A stretch of DNA of 64,000 nt from NCBI RefSeq assembly GCF_022012445.1, contig NZ_JAKLTS010000001.1, forward strand, positions 372,001 through 436,000, given 5' to 3'. This DNA is from Massilia sp. TS11. Lineage in GTDB: Bacteria > Pseudomonadota > Gammaproteobacteria > Burkholderiales > Burkholderiaceae_D. Of this stretch, positions 46,021-54,225 are shown in pieces. The notes beneath the pieces are model-generated. The model did not search any database, was not told the origin of the DNA, and was given only the letters and a program-made list of their open reading frames with translations. Positions within the stretch are counted from its first letter, which is position 1; each line of letters starts with the position of its first letter. The translations under genes were made by a program, and so were the position numbers.

Positions 46021-47322
46021 ATGAACATCTCTGATACCAAAGCCACGCTCTCGTTCTCGGACGGCAGCCCCTCGATCGACTTCCCGATTTACAAGGGCTC
46101 GATCGGTCCGGACGTCATCGACATCCGCAAGCTGTACGGCCAGACCGGCAAGTTCACCTATGACCCGGGCTTCATGTCGACGGCGGCCTGTAATTCCTCG
46201 ATCACCTATATCGATGGCGACAAGGGCGAGCTGCTGTACCGCGGCTACCCGATCGAGCAGCTGGCCGTGCACTGCGACTTCCTCGAGACCTGCTATCTGC
46301 TGCTCAACGGCGAACTGCCGAACGCCGCCCAGAAGCAGGACTTCGTCAGCACCGTGACCCGTCACACGATGGTGCACGAGCAGATGCAATTCTTCTTCCG
46401 CGGGTTCCGTCGCGACGCCCACCCGATGTCGGTGCTGGTCGGTACCGTCGGCGCCCTGGCTTCCTTCTACCACGACTCGCTCGACATCAACGATCCGGAG
46501 CAGCGCCAGATCTCGGCCATCCGTCTGATCGCCAAGATGCCGACCCTGGTGGCGATGTCCTACAAATACTCGATCGGCCAGCCCTTCGTGTATCCGCGCA
46601 ATGACCTGTCCTACTCGGCCAACTTCATGCGCATGATGTTCGGCAATCCGTGCGAAGAGTACAAGGTCAATGACGTGCTGGTGCGCGCCCTCGACCGTAT
46701 CCTGATCCTGCACGCCGACCACGAGCAGAACGCTTCGACCTCGACCGTGCGTCTGTCGGGCTCCTCGGGCGCCAACCCGTTTGCCTGTATCGCGGCCGGT
46801 ATCGCCTGCCTGTGGGGTCCGGCCCACGGCGGCGCCAACGAAGCGGCTCTGAACATGCTGAAAGAAATCGGCACGGTCGACAAGATCCCCGAATTCATCG
46901 CCAAGGTGAAGGACAAGAACTCGGGCGTGAAGCTGATGGGCTTCGGTCACCGCGTGTACAAGAACTTCGACCCGCGCGCCAAGCTGATGCGCGAAACCTG
47001 CCACGAAGTGCTCAACGAGCTCGGCCTGCAGGACGACCCGCTGTTCAAGCTCGCCATGGAACTCGAGAAAATCGCCCTGAACGACGAATACTTCGTGTCG
47101 CGCAAGCTGTACCCGAACGTTGACTTCTACTCGGGCATCGTGCAGTCGGCCCTGGGCATCCCGGTGTCTCTGTTCACCGGCATCTTCGCGATGGCCCGCA
47201 CGATCGGCTGGATCGCCCAGTGGAACGAGATGATCTCGGATCCGGAGCAGAAGATCGGCCGTCCGCGTCAGCTGTTCACCGGCTCGCCGGTGCGTGACGT
47301 CCCGACCATCGACAAGCGCTAA
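46021..47322 (+). CDS. gltA: Citrate synthase
   Basis: A 433-residue type II citrate synthase. Catalytic His/Asp regions are in [28 protein letters not shown] and [15 protein letters not shown], and the C-terminal Arg in [18 protein letters not shown]. It condenses oxaloacetate with acetyl-CoA. It sits 47 bases after sdhE with a clear AGAAGGAAG ribosome site, so it may be part of the sdh operon or have its own promoter in the T-rich gap. Confidence 0.97.
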   Translation: MNISDTKATLSFSDGSPSIDFPIYKGSIGPDVIDIRKLYGQTGKFTYDPGFMSTAACNSSITYIDGDKGELLYRGYPIEQLAVHCDFLETCYLLLNGELPNAAQKQDFVSTVTRHTMVHEQMQFFFRGFRRDAHPMSVLVGTVGALASFYHDSLDINDPEQRQISAIRLIAKMPTLVAMSYKYSIGQPFVYPRNDLSYSANFMRMMFGNPCEEYKVNDVLVRALDRILILHADHEQNASTSTVRLSGSSGANPFACIAAGIACLWGPAHGGANEAALNMLKEIGTVDKIPEFIAKVKDKNSGVKLMGFGHRVYKNFDPRAKLMRETCHEVLNELGLQDDPLFKLAMELEKIALNDEYFVSRKLYPNVDFYSGIVQSALGIPVSLFTGIFAMARTIGWIAQWNEMISDPEQKIGRPRQLFTGSPVRDVPTIDKR

Positions 47323-47336
47323 GCACCTCCACCCTC

Positions 47337-47391
47337 GGGGTCAGACGCCCGTTTATCCGCAAGGATAAATGGGGTCTGACCCCGTTTTCTA
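47337..47391. repeat. GGGGTCTGACCCC repeat downstream of gltA
   Basis: A degenerate core (GGGGTCAGACGCC, 47337-47349) and a perfect core (47371-47383) are joined by TTATCCGCAAGGATAA, which itself folds back. A T-rich end follows on the plus strand. It can act as a gltA terminator in the 78-base gap before rsuA. Confidence 0.7.
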
Positions 47392-47400
47392 TTTTTGGCG

Positions 47401-48111
47401 ATGAGCAAACTTACTCTGGACCGCATCCTGCAATCGCAGGGCTTTGGCTCGCGCAAGTATTGCCGCGAACTGATCGAAGATGGTGAAGTGCGGATCGGTG
47501 GCGTGGTCCACGACAATTACAAGGCTGCGCTGGAGACCGACGGGCTGGTGCTCGAGATTTTCGACGAGCTCTGGCCCTACCGCGAGCACGTCTACATCTG
47601 CCTGAACAAGCCGGCCAATGTCGAATGCTCGCGCAAGCCGAGTCACCATCCGCCGGTGCTGAGCCTGCTGCCAGAACAGTGCAGCTGGCGCGATGTGCAG
47701 CCGGTCGGGCGGCTCGACCATGACACCACCGGCATGCTGCTGCTGTCCGACGACGGCGCCTTCATCCACGCCCAGAGTTCGCCCAAGCGCCATGTGCCCA
47801 AGGTCTACCAGGCCACGACGGCCGAGCCGGTCACGCCCGAGCTGGTGGCGGCTCTGCTGGCCGGCGTGCAGCTGCACGACGAGCCGGCGCCGCTGGCGGC
47901 CGTGCACTGCGCCCAGACGGGCAGCCACACGCTCGAGATCATCCTCGAGCAGGGCAAATACCATCAGGTCAAGCGCATGCTGGCCGCGGCCGGCAACCAC
48001 TGCGCGGCCCTGCACCGTTCCCAGATCGGCCAGCTGCCGCTGGCCAGCCTCGGTCTGGCCGAGGGTGAATGGTGCTATCTGACCCCCGAACAGCTGGCCT
48101 TACTGGTCTGA
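47401..48111 (+). CDS. rsuA: 16S rRNA pseudouridine516 synthase
   Basis: A 236-residue RsuA/RluB-family enzyme. N-terminal S4 RNA-binding domain (LDRILQSQGFGSRKYCRELI, GEVRIGG) and catalytic domain with the essential Asp in VGRLDHDTTGMLLL and the late motif GKYHQVKRMLAAAGNHC. It modifies U516 of 16S rRNA. RluE/RluF-type specificity cannot be fully excluded. Confidence 0.88.
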   Translation: MSKLTLDRILQSQGFGSRKYCRELIEDGEVRIGGVVHDNYKAALETDGLVLEIFDELWPYREHVYICLNKPANVECSRKPSHHPPVLSLLPEQCSWRDVQPVGRLDHDTTGMLLLSDDGAFIHAQSSPKRHVPKVYQATTAEPVTPELVAALLAGVQLHDEPAPLAAVHCAQTGSHTLEIILEQGKYHQVKRMLAAAGNHCAALHRSQIGQLPLASLGLAEGEWCYLTPEQLALLV

Positions 48112-48747
48112 ACCGAAATGGGCCTGCGCGAAGGCGCGCACGGCCTCGGAATCGGCGTGGCGGCCGGCGGCCGTCAGCAGGCGGCTGATCAGGGCCGCCC
48201 GTTCGTGCGCGCGCGAGCGGCTGCGTTCGAGCAGACCGGCAAAGGCCGGATCGCGCTCCTGCGCCAGCTGGCCGAGGCGTTCGGCTTCGAGTCCCAATTC
48301 CTCCAGCGGCGCCTGCAGCGCGCGGCTGGCCAGGGCGATTTCGCCTTGCCGCTCGAGCGCGTCGAGCGCCAGCAGGGCGGCGCGCGCGGCGCTGGCCGGA
48401 TCGTGCTGTTCGAGCTGGTGGAGCAGGGCGATGGTGTCGGCGTCCCAGCCGCCCAGGCTGTCGAGGGTCAGCAGATCGGTCAGGAGAAAGGCGCTGTCCT
48501 GGCGCGGATCGAAGGCGGCGGCCAGGCGCTCGCGCAGGCGGCGCAGGGCCTGGTGGTCCTCGCTCAGGCGGCTCAGCAGACGTTGTTTGCGGTAGATCCA
48601 GGCGCCGATGGCGCCGTAGTCGCCCGTGTCGAGGGCGGGGGGATTGAGGGCCATGCGGGTCAGCAGGGCTTCGATGGCGGCCGGGTCGCCGCTGGCGAGG
48701 ACCTGGTGGACCTCGTCGACCATCGGGTTCGGGGATGGGCGTTCCAT
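48100..48747 (-). CDS. Hypothetical all-helical protein, 215 aa
   Basis: A soluble Ala/Leu/Arg-rich helical protein without recognised domain. It contains YGAIGAWIYRKQRLLSRLSE and a regular pattern of helical hairpins suggesting a TPR- or HEAT-like array. The ATG at 48747 was chosen over an upstream extension that runs into the gluQRS promoter region. It overlaps the rsuA 3' end by 12 bases tail to tail. Confidence 0.55.
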   Translation of the reverse strand: MERPSPNPMVDEVHQVLASGDPAAIEALLTRMALNPPALDTGDYGAIGAWIYRKQRLLSRLSEDHQALRRLRERLAAAFDPRQDSAFLLTDLLTLDSLGGWDADTIALLHQLEQHDPASAARAALLALDALERQGEIALASRALQAPLEELGLEAERLGQLAQERDPAFAGLLERSRSRAHERAALISRLLTAAGRHADSEAVRAFAQAHFGSDQ

Positions 48748-48826
48748 GGAGTGTTCCAAAATAGTGCTGCCATGGTGCCTGCATCGGCCGCCGCTGTCCA
48801 TAGCGGGCGCCGATATAATGCCGGGC

Positions 48827-49717
48827 ATGAACTACGTCGGCCGTTTCGCTCCTTCCCCCACCGGCCCGCTGCACGCGGGTTCGCTGGTGGCCGCCCTGGC
48901 CAGTTATCTGGACGCGCGCGTGCACCGCGGCCAGTGGCTGGTGCGCATCGAGGACGTGGACGAGGGCAGGGCGGTGCCCGGCGTGGCCGCGGGCATGCTC
49001 GATCTGCTGCAGCGCCTGGGCATGCAGTGGGACGGCGAGGTGCTGTGGCAGAGCCGGCGTACGGCCCGGTACGCGGCCGCCGCCGAACGCCTGGGCACGC
49101 ACGCCTATGCCTGCGGCTGCAACCGGCGCGAGATCGCGGATTCGCGGCTCGGGATCGCGGCCGATGGCGCGGCCATCTATCCGGGCACCTGCCGTCATGG
49201 CCTGCCGGCCGGGAAGAGCCTGCGCGCGCTGCGCCTGCGTGTGCCCGATCCCGATCAACCGGACGGCGTGATCACTTTCGAGGACCGCTGCGCCGGCCCG
49301 GTGCGCCAGGTGCTGGCGCGCGAAGTCGGTGACTTCGTGCTCAAGCGCGCCGACGGCTACTGGGCCTATCAGCTGGCGGTGGTGGTCGACGACGCCGAAC
49401 AGGGCGTGACCGATGTGGTGCGCGGCGCCGACCTGCTCGACTCGACGGCGCGCCAGATCTATCTGCAGCACCTGCTCGGCTATCCGGTGCCGCGCTATCT
49501 GCATCTGCCCGTGGTCCGCAACGCCAACGGCGAAAAGCTGTCGAAGCAGACCGGCGCGGCCGCCATCAGCGCCGATAGCGCGGACGAGGCGCTGGCCGTG
49601 CTGTGCGCGGCGGCGCGCTTCATCGGCCTCGATGTCGCCGGGGCCGGGACGCTGGCAGGGTTCTGGGAACGGGCGCTGGCGGGCTGGGACGCGCGCTTCG
49701 GTCCCGCTGCGCGCTAG
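48827..49717 (+). CDS. gluQRS: Glutamyl-Q tRNA(Asp) synthetase
   Basis: A 296-residue truncated GluRS paralogue lacking the anticodon-binding domain. It attaches glutamate to queuosine in tRNA-Asp. The HIGH-type motif lies in APSPTGPLHAGSLVAALASY, zinc-site Cys in YACGCNRRE and YPGTCRHG, and the KMSKS-like motif is EKLSKQTGA. Length fits GluQRS, not full GltX. A start at the ATG 48818 is also possible. Confidence 0.93.
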   Translation: MNYVGRFAPSPTGPLHAGSLVAALASYLDARVHRGQWLVRIEDVDEGRAVPGVAAGMLDLLQRLGMQWDGEVLWQSRRTARYAAAAERLGTHAYACGCNRREIADSRLGIAADGAAIYPGTCRHGLPAGKSLRALRLRVPDPDQPDGVITFEDRCAGPVRQVLAREVGDFVLKRADGYWAYQLAVVVDDAEQGVTDVVRGADLLDSTARQIYLQHLLGYPVPRYLHLPVVRNANGEKLSKQTGAAAISADSADEALAVLCAAARFIGLDVAGAGTLAGFWERALAGWDARFGPAAR

Positions 49718-49896
49718 CCGGGCGCGCTGTCTTCGCCGATGGCGTCCGGGTGGCGTACGCGCCAGGCGGCCAGGGCGGCCTGGTAGCGCGCCAGCGCGTC
49801 CTGGTAGACGTCGAACACGCAGAAGGTGCAGCCGCTCGTGCAGCAGTCCTCGAGCGCCGGTTCGCGCGGCGGCTGCGGGCGCGGGTCAGCCTCCAT
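49714..49896 (-). CDS. Oxidoreductase-like (PF09791-type) small protein
   Basis: A 60-residue protein. The PxPP-rich start is followed by DCCTSGCTFCVFDVYQDALARY, matching the Cys pattern of the oxidoreductase-like N-terminal domain family, which is probably metal-binding. Its stop overlaps the gluQRS stop by four bases on the opposite strand. It ends an apparent minus-strand run starting at the BlaI-like gene (9-base gap). Confidence 0.7.
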   Translation of the reverse strand: MEADPRPQPPREPALEDCCTSGCTFCVFDVYQDALARYQAALAAWRVRHPDAIGEDSAPG

Positions 49897-49905
49897 GGCG
49901 CGGCC

Positions 49906-50280
49906 TCAGGATTTGCTCTGGTCGAGGAAGGCCTGGATTTCGGCGCGCTCCTTGGCGCTGACGTGGCCTTTGAGCGCGGCCAGCACCAGCGCCTTGCCGG
50001 AGCCGGAGAAGGCCTTTTGAATCAGGTCGCCGAGCAGGCTGGTTTGCATCGAGTTCTGCTCCTCGGCGGGCGCGTAGATGTGGGCGCGGCCGCTTTCGTC
50101 GCGCGTCAGCAGGCCTTTGGCATGCATGACCTGCAGCTGGCGCAGCACGCTGGCGTAGCTGGCCTCGGGCCGCGCGGCCTGCAGCGCCTCGTGCGCCTGC
50201 TTGGCCGTGGCCGGCCCGAGCTGCCACAGCACGCGCAGCATCTCAAGCTCGGCCTTGGTAGGTTTGGGGGAAGTGCTCAT
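49906..50280 (-). CDS. BlaI/MecI-family winged-helix repressor
   Basis: A 124-residue regulator. N-terminal winged helix KPTKAELEMLRVLWQLGPAT, ASYASVLRQLQVMHAKGLL and GRAHIYAP, then a helical dimer domain. BlaI/MecI proteins repress beta-lactamase and other genes and are usually inactivated by a BlaR1/MecR1 sensor protease. No such M56 sensor is in the window, so another signal or a distant partner must apply. A CTAG-armed dyad lies just upstream. Confidence 0.85.
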   Translation of the reverse strand: MSTSPKPTKAELEMLRVLWQLGPATAKQAHEALQAARPEASYASVLRQLQVMHAKGLLTRDESGRAHIYAPAEEQNSMQTSLLGDLIQKAFSGSGKALVLAALKGHVSAKERAEIQAFLDQSKS

Positions 50281-50299
50281 ACCCCCAAGCCTAATCGAT

Positions 50300-50317
50300 C
50301 TAGATAAAATTGTCTAG
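50300..50317. promoter_or_regulatory. Imperfect dyad upstream of the BlaI-like gene
   Basis: CTAGATAAAATTGTCTAG has CTAGA half-sites facing each other, 20 bases before the repressor ATG. It is the only AT-rich spot in the gap. The position suggests an autoregulatory operator. Confidence 0.45.
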
Positions 50318-50318
50318 G

Positions 50319-50780
50319 TCAGCGGTTGACAGTGTAGTGATGGAGCTGAAAGCGCATCTGGCCGTCGACCTTCTTGCACACGCCCTGCATCATCTCATTC
50401 GCGGCCGGCGCGTAGCTGGCGCGCGTGCCTTCGGCCTTGCCTGCGCATTGGGCGTGGGCGGCCTCCGGCACCTTCGGCACCGGCGGGGGCGGCGGCGGCA
50501 CCGGTACCGGCGGCACCATCGGCATGGCCGGCAGCGCGGGCAGGGCCGGCAGGCTGCCGTCTTCCTCGTCGCTGGCCGGCGCGGCCGGCGGCTGGGGCGG
50601 TTGGGGCGGCTGCGGCGGGCGGGGCGGGCGCGGCGGCTTCGGGCAGTCGCCGTCGTTGCAGTGCCAGACGCTGGTGCTGCTGTGGCCCGCTTTGGTCTGG
50701 GTGGTGGTCGTCGTCGTGGTCTGGGCCAGGGCGGCGCTGGCCACAGCGGCCAGCACGCCGATGCTGATCAAGGTCTTCAT
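50319..50780 (-). CDS. Exported Thr/Pro-rich protein, 153 aa
   Basis: It has a signal peptide (LISIGVLAAVASAALAQ) and then a run of seven Thr. A short Cys region follows (VWHCNDGDCPKPP), then two long proline-rich stretches (PPRPPQPPQ-type and PVPVPPPPPPVP) and a C-terminal domain with two Cys (AQCAGK, GVCKKVDGQMRF). It is probably periplasmic or envelope-spanning. No family is recognised. The Thr run and Pro-rich style recur in the sensor domain of the adjacent histidine kinase. Confidence 0.6.
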   Translation of the reverse strand: MKTLISIGVLAAVASAALAQTTTTTTTQTKAGHSSTSVWHCNDGDCPKPPRPPRPPQPPQPPQPPAAPASDEEDGSLPALPALPAMPMVPPVPVPPPPPPVPKVPEAAHAQCAGKAEGTRASYAPAANEMMQGVCKKVDGQMRFQLHHYTVNR

Positions 50781-50867
50781 TGCTTTCTCCTGTTGGCGCG
50801 ACATCGTCACCATGCGATGCCTCAGTGCCTACTGTCGCCGCCAATTGTGGAGAAATCGTGGGGAGAT

Positions 50868-51527
50868 TCAGAGATCGAAGCGGTAGCCCAGCCCGTAGAT
50901 CGCGTGGATCGCCTGCACCCCGGGCAGGGCGGCATCGAGCTTCTTGCGCAGGTTCTTGATGTGGCTGTCGACGGCGCGGTCGGTCACATCGAGGTTGTCG
51001 GCGCTGGCGATTTCCAGCAGCCGCGCGCGCGAGAACACCTGGCCGCGGTGGGCCGCCATCGCCGCCAGGATCGCGAACTCGCTCGGGGTCAGCTCCAGTT
51101 CCTGGCGATTGCACCAGACGCGCCGCGCGCCGTGGTCGATGCGGATTTTGCTGGCGCCTTCGCTGCCCTGGCTGCGGCGCAGGATGGCCTTCACACGGGC
51201 CACCAGTTCGCGCGGGCTGAAGGGCTTGCACAGGTAGTCGTCGGCGCCGGCCTCGAGGCCGAGCAGGCGGTCGACCTCTTCGACGCGCGCGGTGACCATG
51301 ATGATCGGGACGTCCGAGAACGCGCGCACGGCGCGGCACAGGGCCAGGCCGTCCATCCCGGGCAGCATCAGGTCGAGCACGATCAGGTCCGGCAGGCGTG
51401 TGCGCAGGGCGGTCCAGGCCTCGGCGCCATCGCCGATCACCTGTGGCAGATAGCCGGCCAGGCCGAGGTAATCGGCCACCACGCCGGCCAGTTCGGGTTC
51501 GTCTTCGACAATCAGGATGCGGTTCAT
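50868..51527 (-). CDS. OmpR-family response regulator
   Basis: A 219-residue regulator. Receiver domain with phospho-acceptor Asp52 (IVLDLMLPGMDG), acidic pair EDE near residue 8-10, Lys in DYLCKPFSPREL, then an OmpR/PhoB winged helix (ELTPSEFAILAAMAAH, VDSHIKNLRKKL, IYGLGYRFDL). It resembles BaeR/CreB-type envelope-stress regulators. The kinase gene starts inside its... upstream neighbour overlap is four bases (the kinase stop lies past the regulator start), so the order is kinase upstream overlap aside: regulator and kinase are adjacent on the same strand and cotranscribed. Confidence 0.9.
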   Translation of the reverse strand: MNRILIVEDEPELAGVVADYLGLAGYLPQVIGDGAEAWTALRTRLPDLIVLDLMLPGMDGLALCRAVRAFSDVPIIMVTARVEEVDRLLGLEAGADDYLCKPFSPRELVARVKAILRRSQGSEGASKIRIDHGARRVWCNRQELELTPSEFAILAAMAAHRGQVFSRARLLEIASADNLDVTDRAVDSHIKNLRKKLDAALPGVQAIHAIYGLGYRFDL

Positions 51528-53101
51528 GCGGCGGGCAGGCTGAGGGTGGCGCGCAGGCCGCCCAGCGGCGAGTGCGCGAAATGCAGGGTGCCGCCCATGG
51601 CCTGGATCAGGCGCACCGACAGCGTCAGACCAAGGCCCGCGCCGCCATGCTGGCGGCTGCGCGAGGCCTCGACCCGGTAGAAGCGTTCGCCCAGGCGGCT
51701 CAGGGCGGCGTCGGGCACGCCGGGCGCAGTGTCATCGAACTGCAGCTCGATGCGGGTGCCGGCGCTGCGGCCACTGAGCACGATGCGCCCGCCCGCATCG
51801 GTATAGCGCACGGCGTTTTCAAACAGATTGGCCAGCACCTGGCGCAGGCGCTCGTCGTCGGCCAGGGCGGGCAGGGCGCCTTTGCTGTCGATGTCGAAGG
51901 CCAGGCCCGCCTGGGCCATGCGCGCGTGGAAGGACTCGGCCACGTCGAGCGCGCAATGCCAGGCGTCGAGCGGAGCAAGCTGCAGGGCCAGTTCGCCCAG
52001 GTCGCTGCGCGCCAGCTGATTGAGTTCCTCGATCAGGCGATTGAGCTGCTGCACCTGGCGGCCCAGGATGGCCAGATTGTCCGGGCTGGCCGGACGCACG
52101 CCGTCCTGCAGGGCCTCGATCTGGGCGCGTAGCACCGCCACCGGCGTGCGCAGTTCGTGCGAGGTGTCGGCCACCCATTGGCGGCGCGTGCTCTCCAACA
52201 TGTCGAGTTGGGCGGCCAGCTGATTGAAGCTGGCCGCCAGCGCGCCCAGTTCGTCGCTGCGCGTGATTTGCAGGCGCGTATGCAGTTCGCCGCGCGTGAG
52301 GGCGGCGGCGGCATCGGCCAGCTGGCCGATCGGGCGGCGGAAGTGGGCCGCCAGCAGCACCGCGGCCAGGGCGCTGAGGCTGATGCTGGCGCCCAGGATG
52401 ATCCACAGGCTCGACGATTGGCGCGCGAGGAAGGCGGCCGACAAGGCATCGGTCGGCACTGGCGGACGGGCGATCACGAGGGCGCCGATCGGGCGGCCAT
52501 CGGCCAGCAGGGTGCGGCGCACCGTGGGGCCGGGGTCGAGCGGGCGTCCGGCCAGATAGGCGCCGTTGGCGTCGATCAGGGTGATGCGCTCGGGCAGAGC
52601 GGCGCTGGCGATTGGCGCCTGCACGGCATGCGGCGCGGGCGGGGCCGGCGGAGTCGGTGGCAGCGGCGGCAGCGGCGGCAAGGCCGGGGTGGCGGCGGCC
52701 GTCGCGGTGGCGGTATGCGTAGTCGTGGTTGTCGTGGTGGTGGTCGTGGCCCTGACCGGCGGCGCCGGCGGGACCGGGGCGGCCGGGGCGCGCGGCGGGG
52801 CCGGTGCGCGCGTGGCCAGTTCGCCCTGGCCGCTTTCGCGCGCCCGGCGCAGGCGGGCCAGCTCGCCTTCGATCCAGCCGGCGCGCCCGCGTGCGGGCAC
52901 AAAGTCCCAGCTGCCGCGCGCCTGGTACTGGCGGCCGAGTGCATCGGCCAGTTCGCTCAGGCGGTCCAGCTCGATCTGGGCCGCGTAGTCGCCAAAGCTG
53001 GCCGCCACGTTCTGGCGCATCAGCAGGATGGCCGTGGCGGCCACAGCCAGCATGGCAAGCAGCACGGAAATGAACAGACGGTGGCCGATGGAAAAGCGCA
53101 C
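51524..53101 (-). CDS. Sensor histidine kinase with Thr/Pro low-complexity periplasmic region
   Basis: A 525-residue membrane kinase. TM1 spans about 7-29, TM2 about 232-253, then HAMP (RRPIGQLADAAAALTRGELH), the phospho-acceptor His315 in DTSHELRTPVAVL, the N box NLFENAVRYTDAG, and G boxes GGAGLGLTLSVRL. Between the TM helices, residues 98-160 are low complexity: Pro/Ala, a run of ten Thr, then PPLPPLPP-type repeats. The start is GTG at 53101 with AGGAG in front; the longer upstream frame is not credible. Its 3' end overlaps the response-regulator start by four bases. Confidence 0.87.
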   Translation of the reverse strand: MRFSIGHRLFISVLLAMLAVAATAILLMRQNVAASFGDYAAQIELDRLSELADALGRQYQARGSWDFVPARGRAGWIEGELARLRRARESGQGELATRAPAPPRAPAAPVPPAPPVRATTTTTTTTTTHTATATAAATPALPPLPPLPPTPPAPPAPHAVQAPIASAALPERITLIDANGAYLAGRPLDPGPTVRRTLLADGRPIGALVIARPPVPTDALSAAFLARQSSSLWIILGASISLSALAAVLLAAHFRRPIGQLADAAAALTRGELHTRLQITRSDELGALAASFNQLAAQLDMLESTRRQWVADTSHELRTPVAVLRAQIEALQDGVRPASPDNLAILGRQVQQLNRLIEELNQLARSDLGELALQLAPLDAWHCALDVAESFHARMAQAGLAFDIDSKGALPALADDERLRQVLANLFENAVRYTDAGGRIVLSGRSAGTRIELQFDDTAPGVPDAALSRLGERFYRVEASRSRQHGGAGLGLTLSVRLIQAMGGTLHFAHSPLGGLRATLSLPAA

Positions 53102-53175
53102 AATGGCTCCTGTGACGTGGAGCAGCCATGTTACGCGAGGCTGGAACTTCTGTTCAATGTCCTCGTCTGAGCGGT

Positions 53176-54018
53176 ATGAACGATATGAGCCGTCCCGAAA
53201 TCGAGGCCCGTCTGGACGCCAACCATGCGCGGGTGGTGACAGAGCTGGCTGCCATGCGCGCGGGCATCGCCGAACGCGATACCCACCTGCAGGCGCAGCT
53301 GACCCGTTTGCGCGAGGATATTGCCCAGCGCGATGTGATGGTCGAGCGGGCCATCTCCGAAATTCGCGCCGACCAGGCACGCCTGAGCACCAAGTTCGAC
53401 CTGGTTCTCGACGGTCTGCAAAGCTTGCACCGCCGTTTCGACCAGACCGATGCGCGGCTCGATCGCATCGACGCGCGCCTCGACAGCATGGACGCGCGCT
53501 TCGATCGCATGGATGCGCGCCTCGACGGTATGGAGGCCCGTTTCGACGCTCGCTTCGACAGCATGGACGCCCGTTTCGACGCTCGCTTCGATCGCGTCGA
53601 CGCTCGCCTCGATCGCATGGATGCTCGCTTTGACAGCATGGAGGCCCGTTTCGACGCTCGCCTCGACAGCATCGAGGCCCGTTTCGACGCACGCCTCGAC
53701 AGCATGGAGGCCCGTTTCGACGCCCGCTTCGACAGCATGGACGCCCGCTTCGGCGCCCGCTTGGATCATATGGATGGCCGCCTCGACAGCATGGACGCCC
53801 GCTTCGACGCCATCCTGGTCGAAGTGCGCAGCGCCGGGCGTGGGGTAAAGATCACCGTCATCAGCACCTGCGTGGCCAGCGCCCTGGCCGTCATCGCTCT
53901 GCAGTTCACTATTTGGCAATCTTTCGGCGCGTCGCTGGACCTGGGGCGCCGCATCGGCCAGCTCGAAGTCCGCCTTGAACGCGCCGAACTCCCTGCGCCA
54001 GCCAAGCCGCAGCCCTGA
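53176..54018 (+). CDS. Coiled-coil membrane protein with heptad/hendecad MDARFD repeats
   Basis: A 280-residue protein. Residues 86-212 are near-perfect repeats of MDARFDS/RLDRMDA type spaced by 7 or 11 residues, encoded by DNA repeats of about 21 and 33 bases (53431-53811). These spacings give a continuous coiled coil. One transmembrane helix follows (about 224-248) and then a short charged tail. The N-terminal 85 residues are also helical. Function unknown. The repeat length could change by slippage. Confidence 0.75.
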   Translation: MNDMSRPEIEARLDANHARVVTELAAMRAGIAERDTHLQAQLTRLREDIAQRDVMVERAISEIRADQARLSTKFDLVLDGLQSLHRRFDQTDARLDRIDARLDSMDARFDRMDARLDGMEARFDARFDSMDARFDARFDRVDARLDRMDARFDSMEARFDARLDSIEARFDARLDSMEARFDARFDSMDARFGARLDHMDGRLDSMDARFDAILVEVRSAGRGVKITVISTCVASALAVIALQFTIWQSFGASLDLGRRIGQLEVRLERAELPAPAKPQP

Positions 54019-54055
54019 CGGTGCAGTGCACAAAAGCAATTTTTATTAGCAAGGC

Positions 54056-54084
54056 GGTTTCATAGCGTGGGATTGCGCTACAAT
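54056..54084 (+). promoter_or_regulatory. Possible odhA promoter
   Basis: TACAAT (54079-54084) is a good -10 box; GGTTTC 17 bases upstream is a weak -35. It lies in the 207-base gap before odhA, otherwise without recognisable features, so it may depend on an activator. Confidence 0.3.
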
Positions 54085-54225
54085 TACAGGCTAGTATCTG
54101 TGGAGTCACGCCCGCAGCAGGTCCTTCCCCACAACTTGATGTGCAATCCGCTAACCGGTCAGGCCGTGTCGCGGAAGGTTAGATTAACCCGCTAATCTCG
54201 CGAAGCGCGAAGAAAGGTGAGCAAG

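Noticed and set aside
53431..53811. Regular short repeats resembling a CRISPR array
   Set aside because: The repeats stay in one reading frame and encode a coherent coiled coil. There are no unique spacers and no cas genes.
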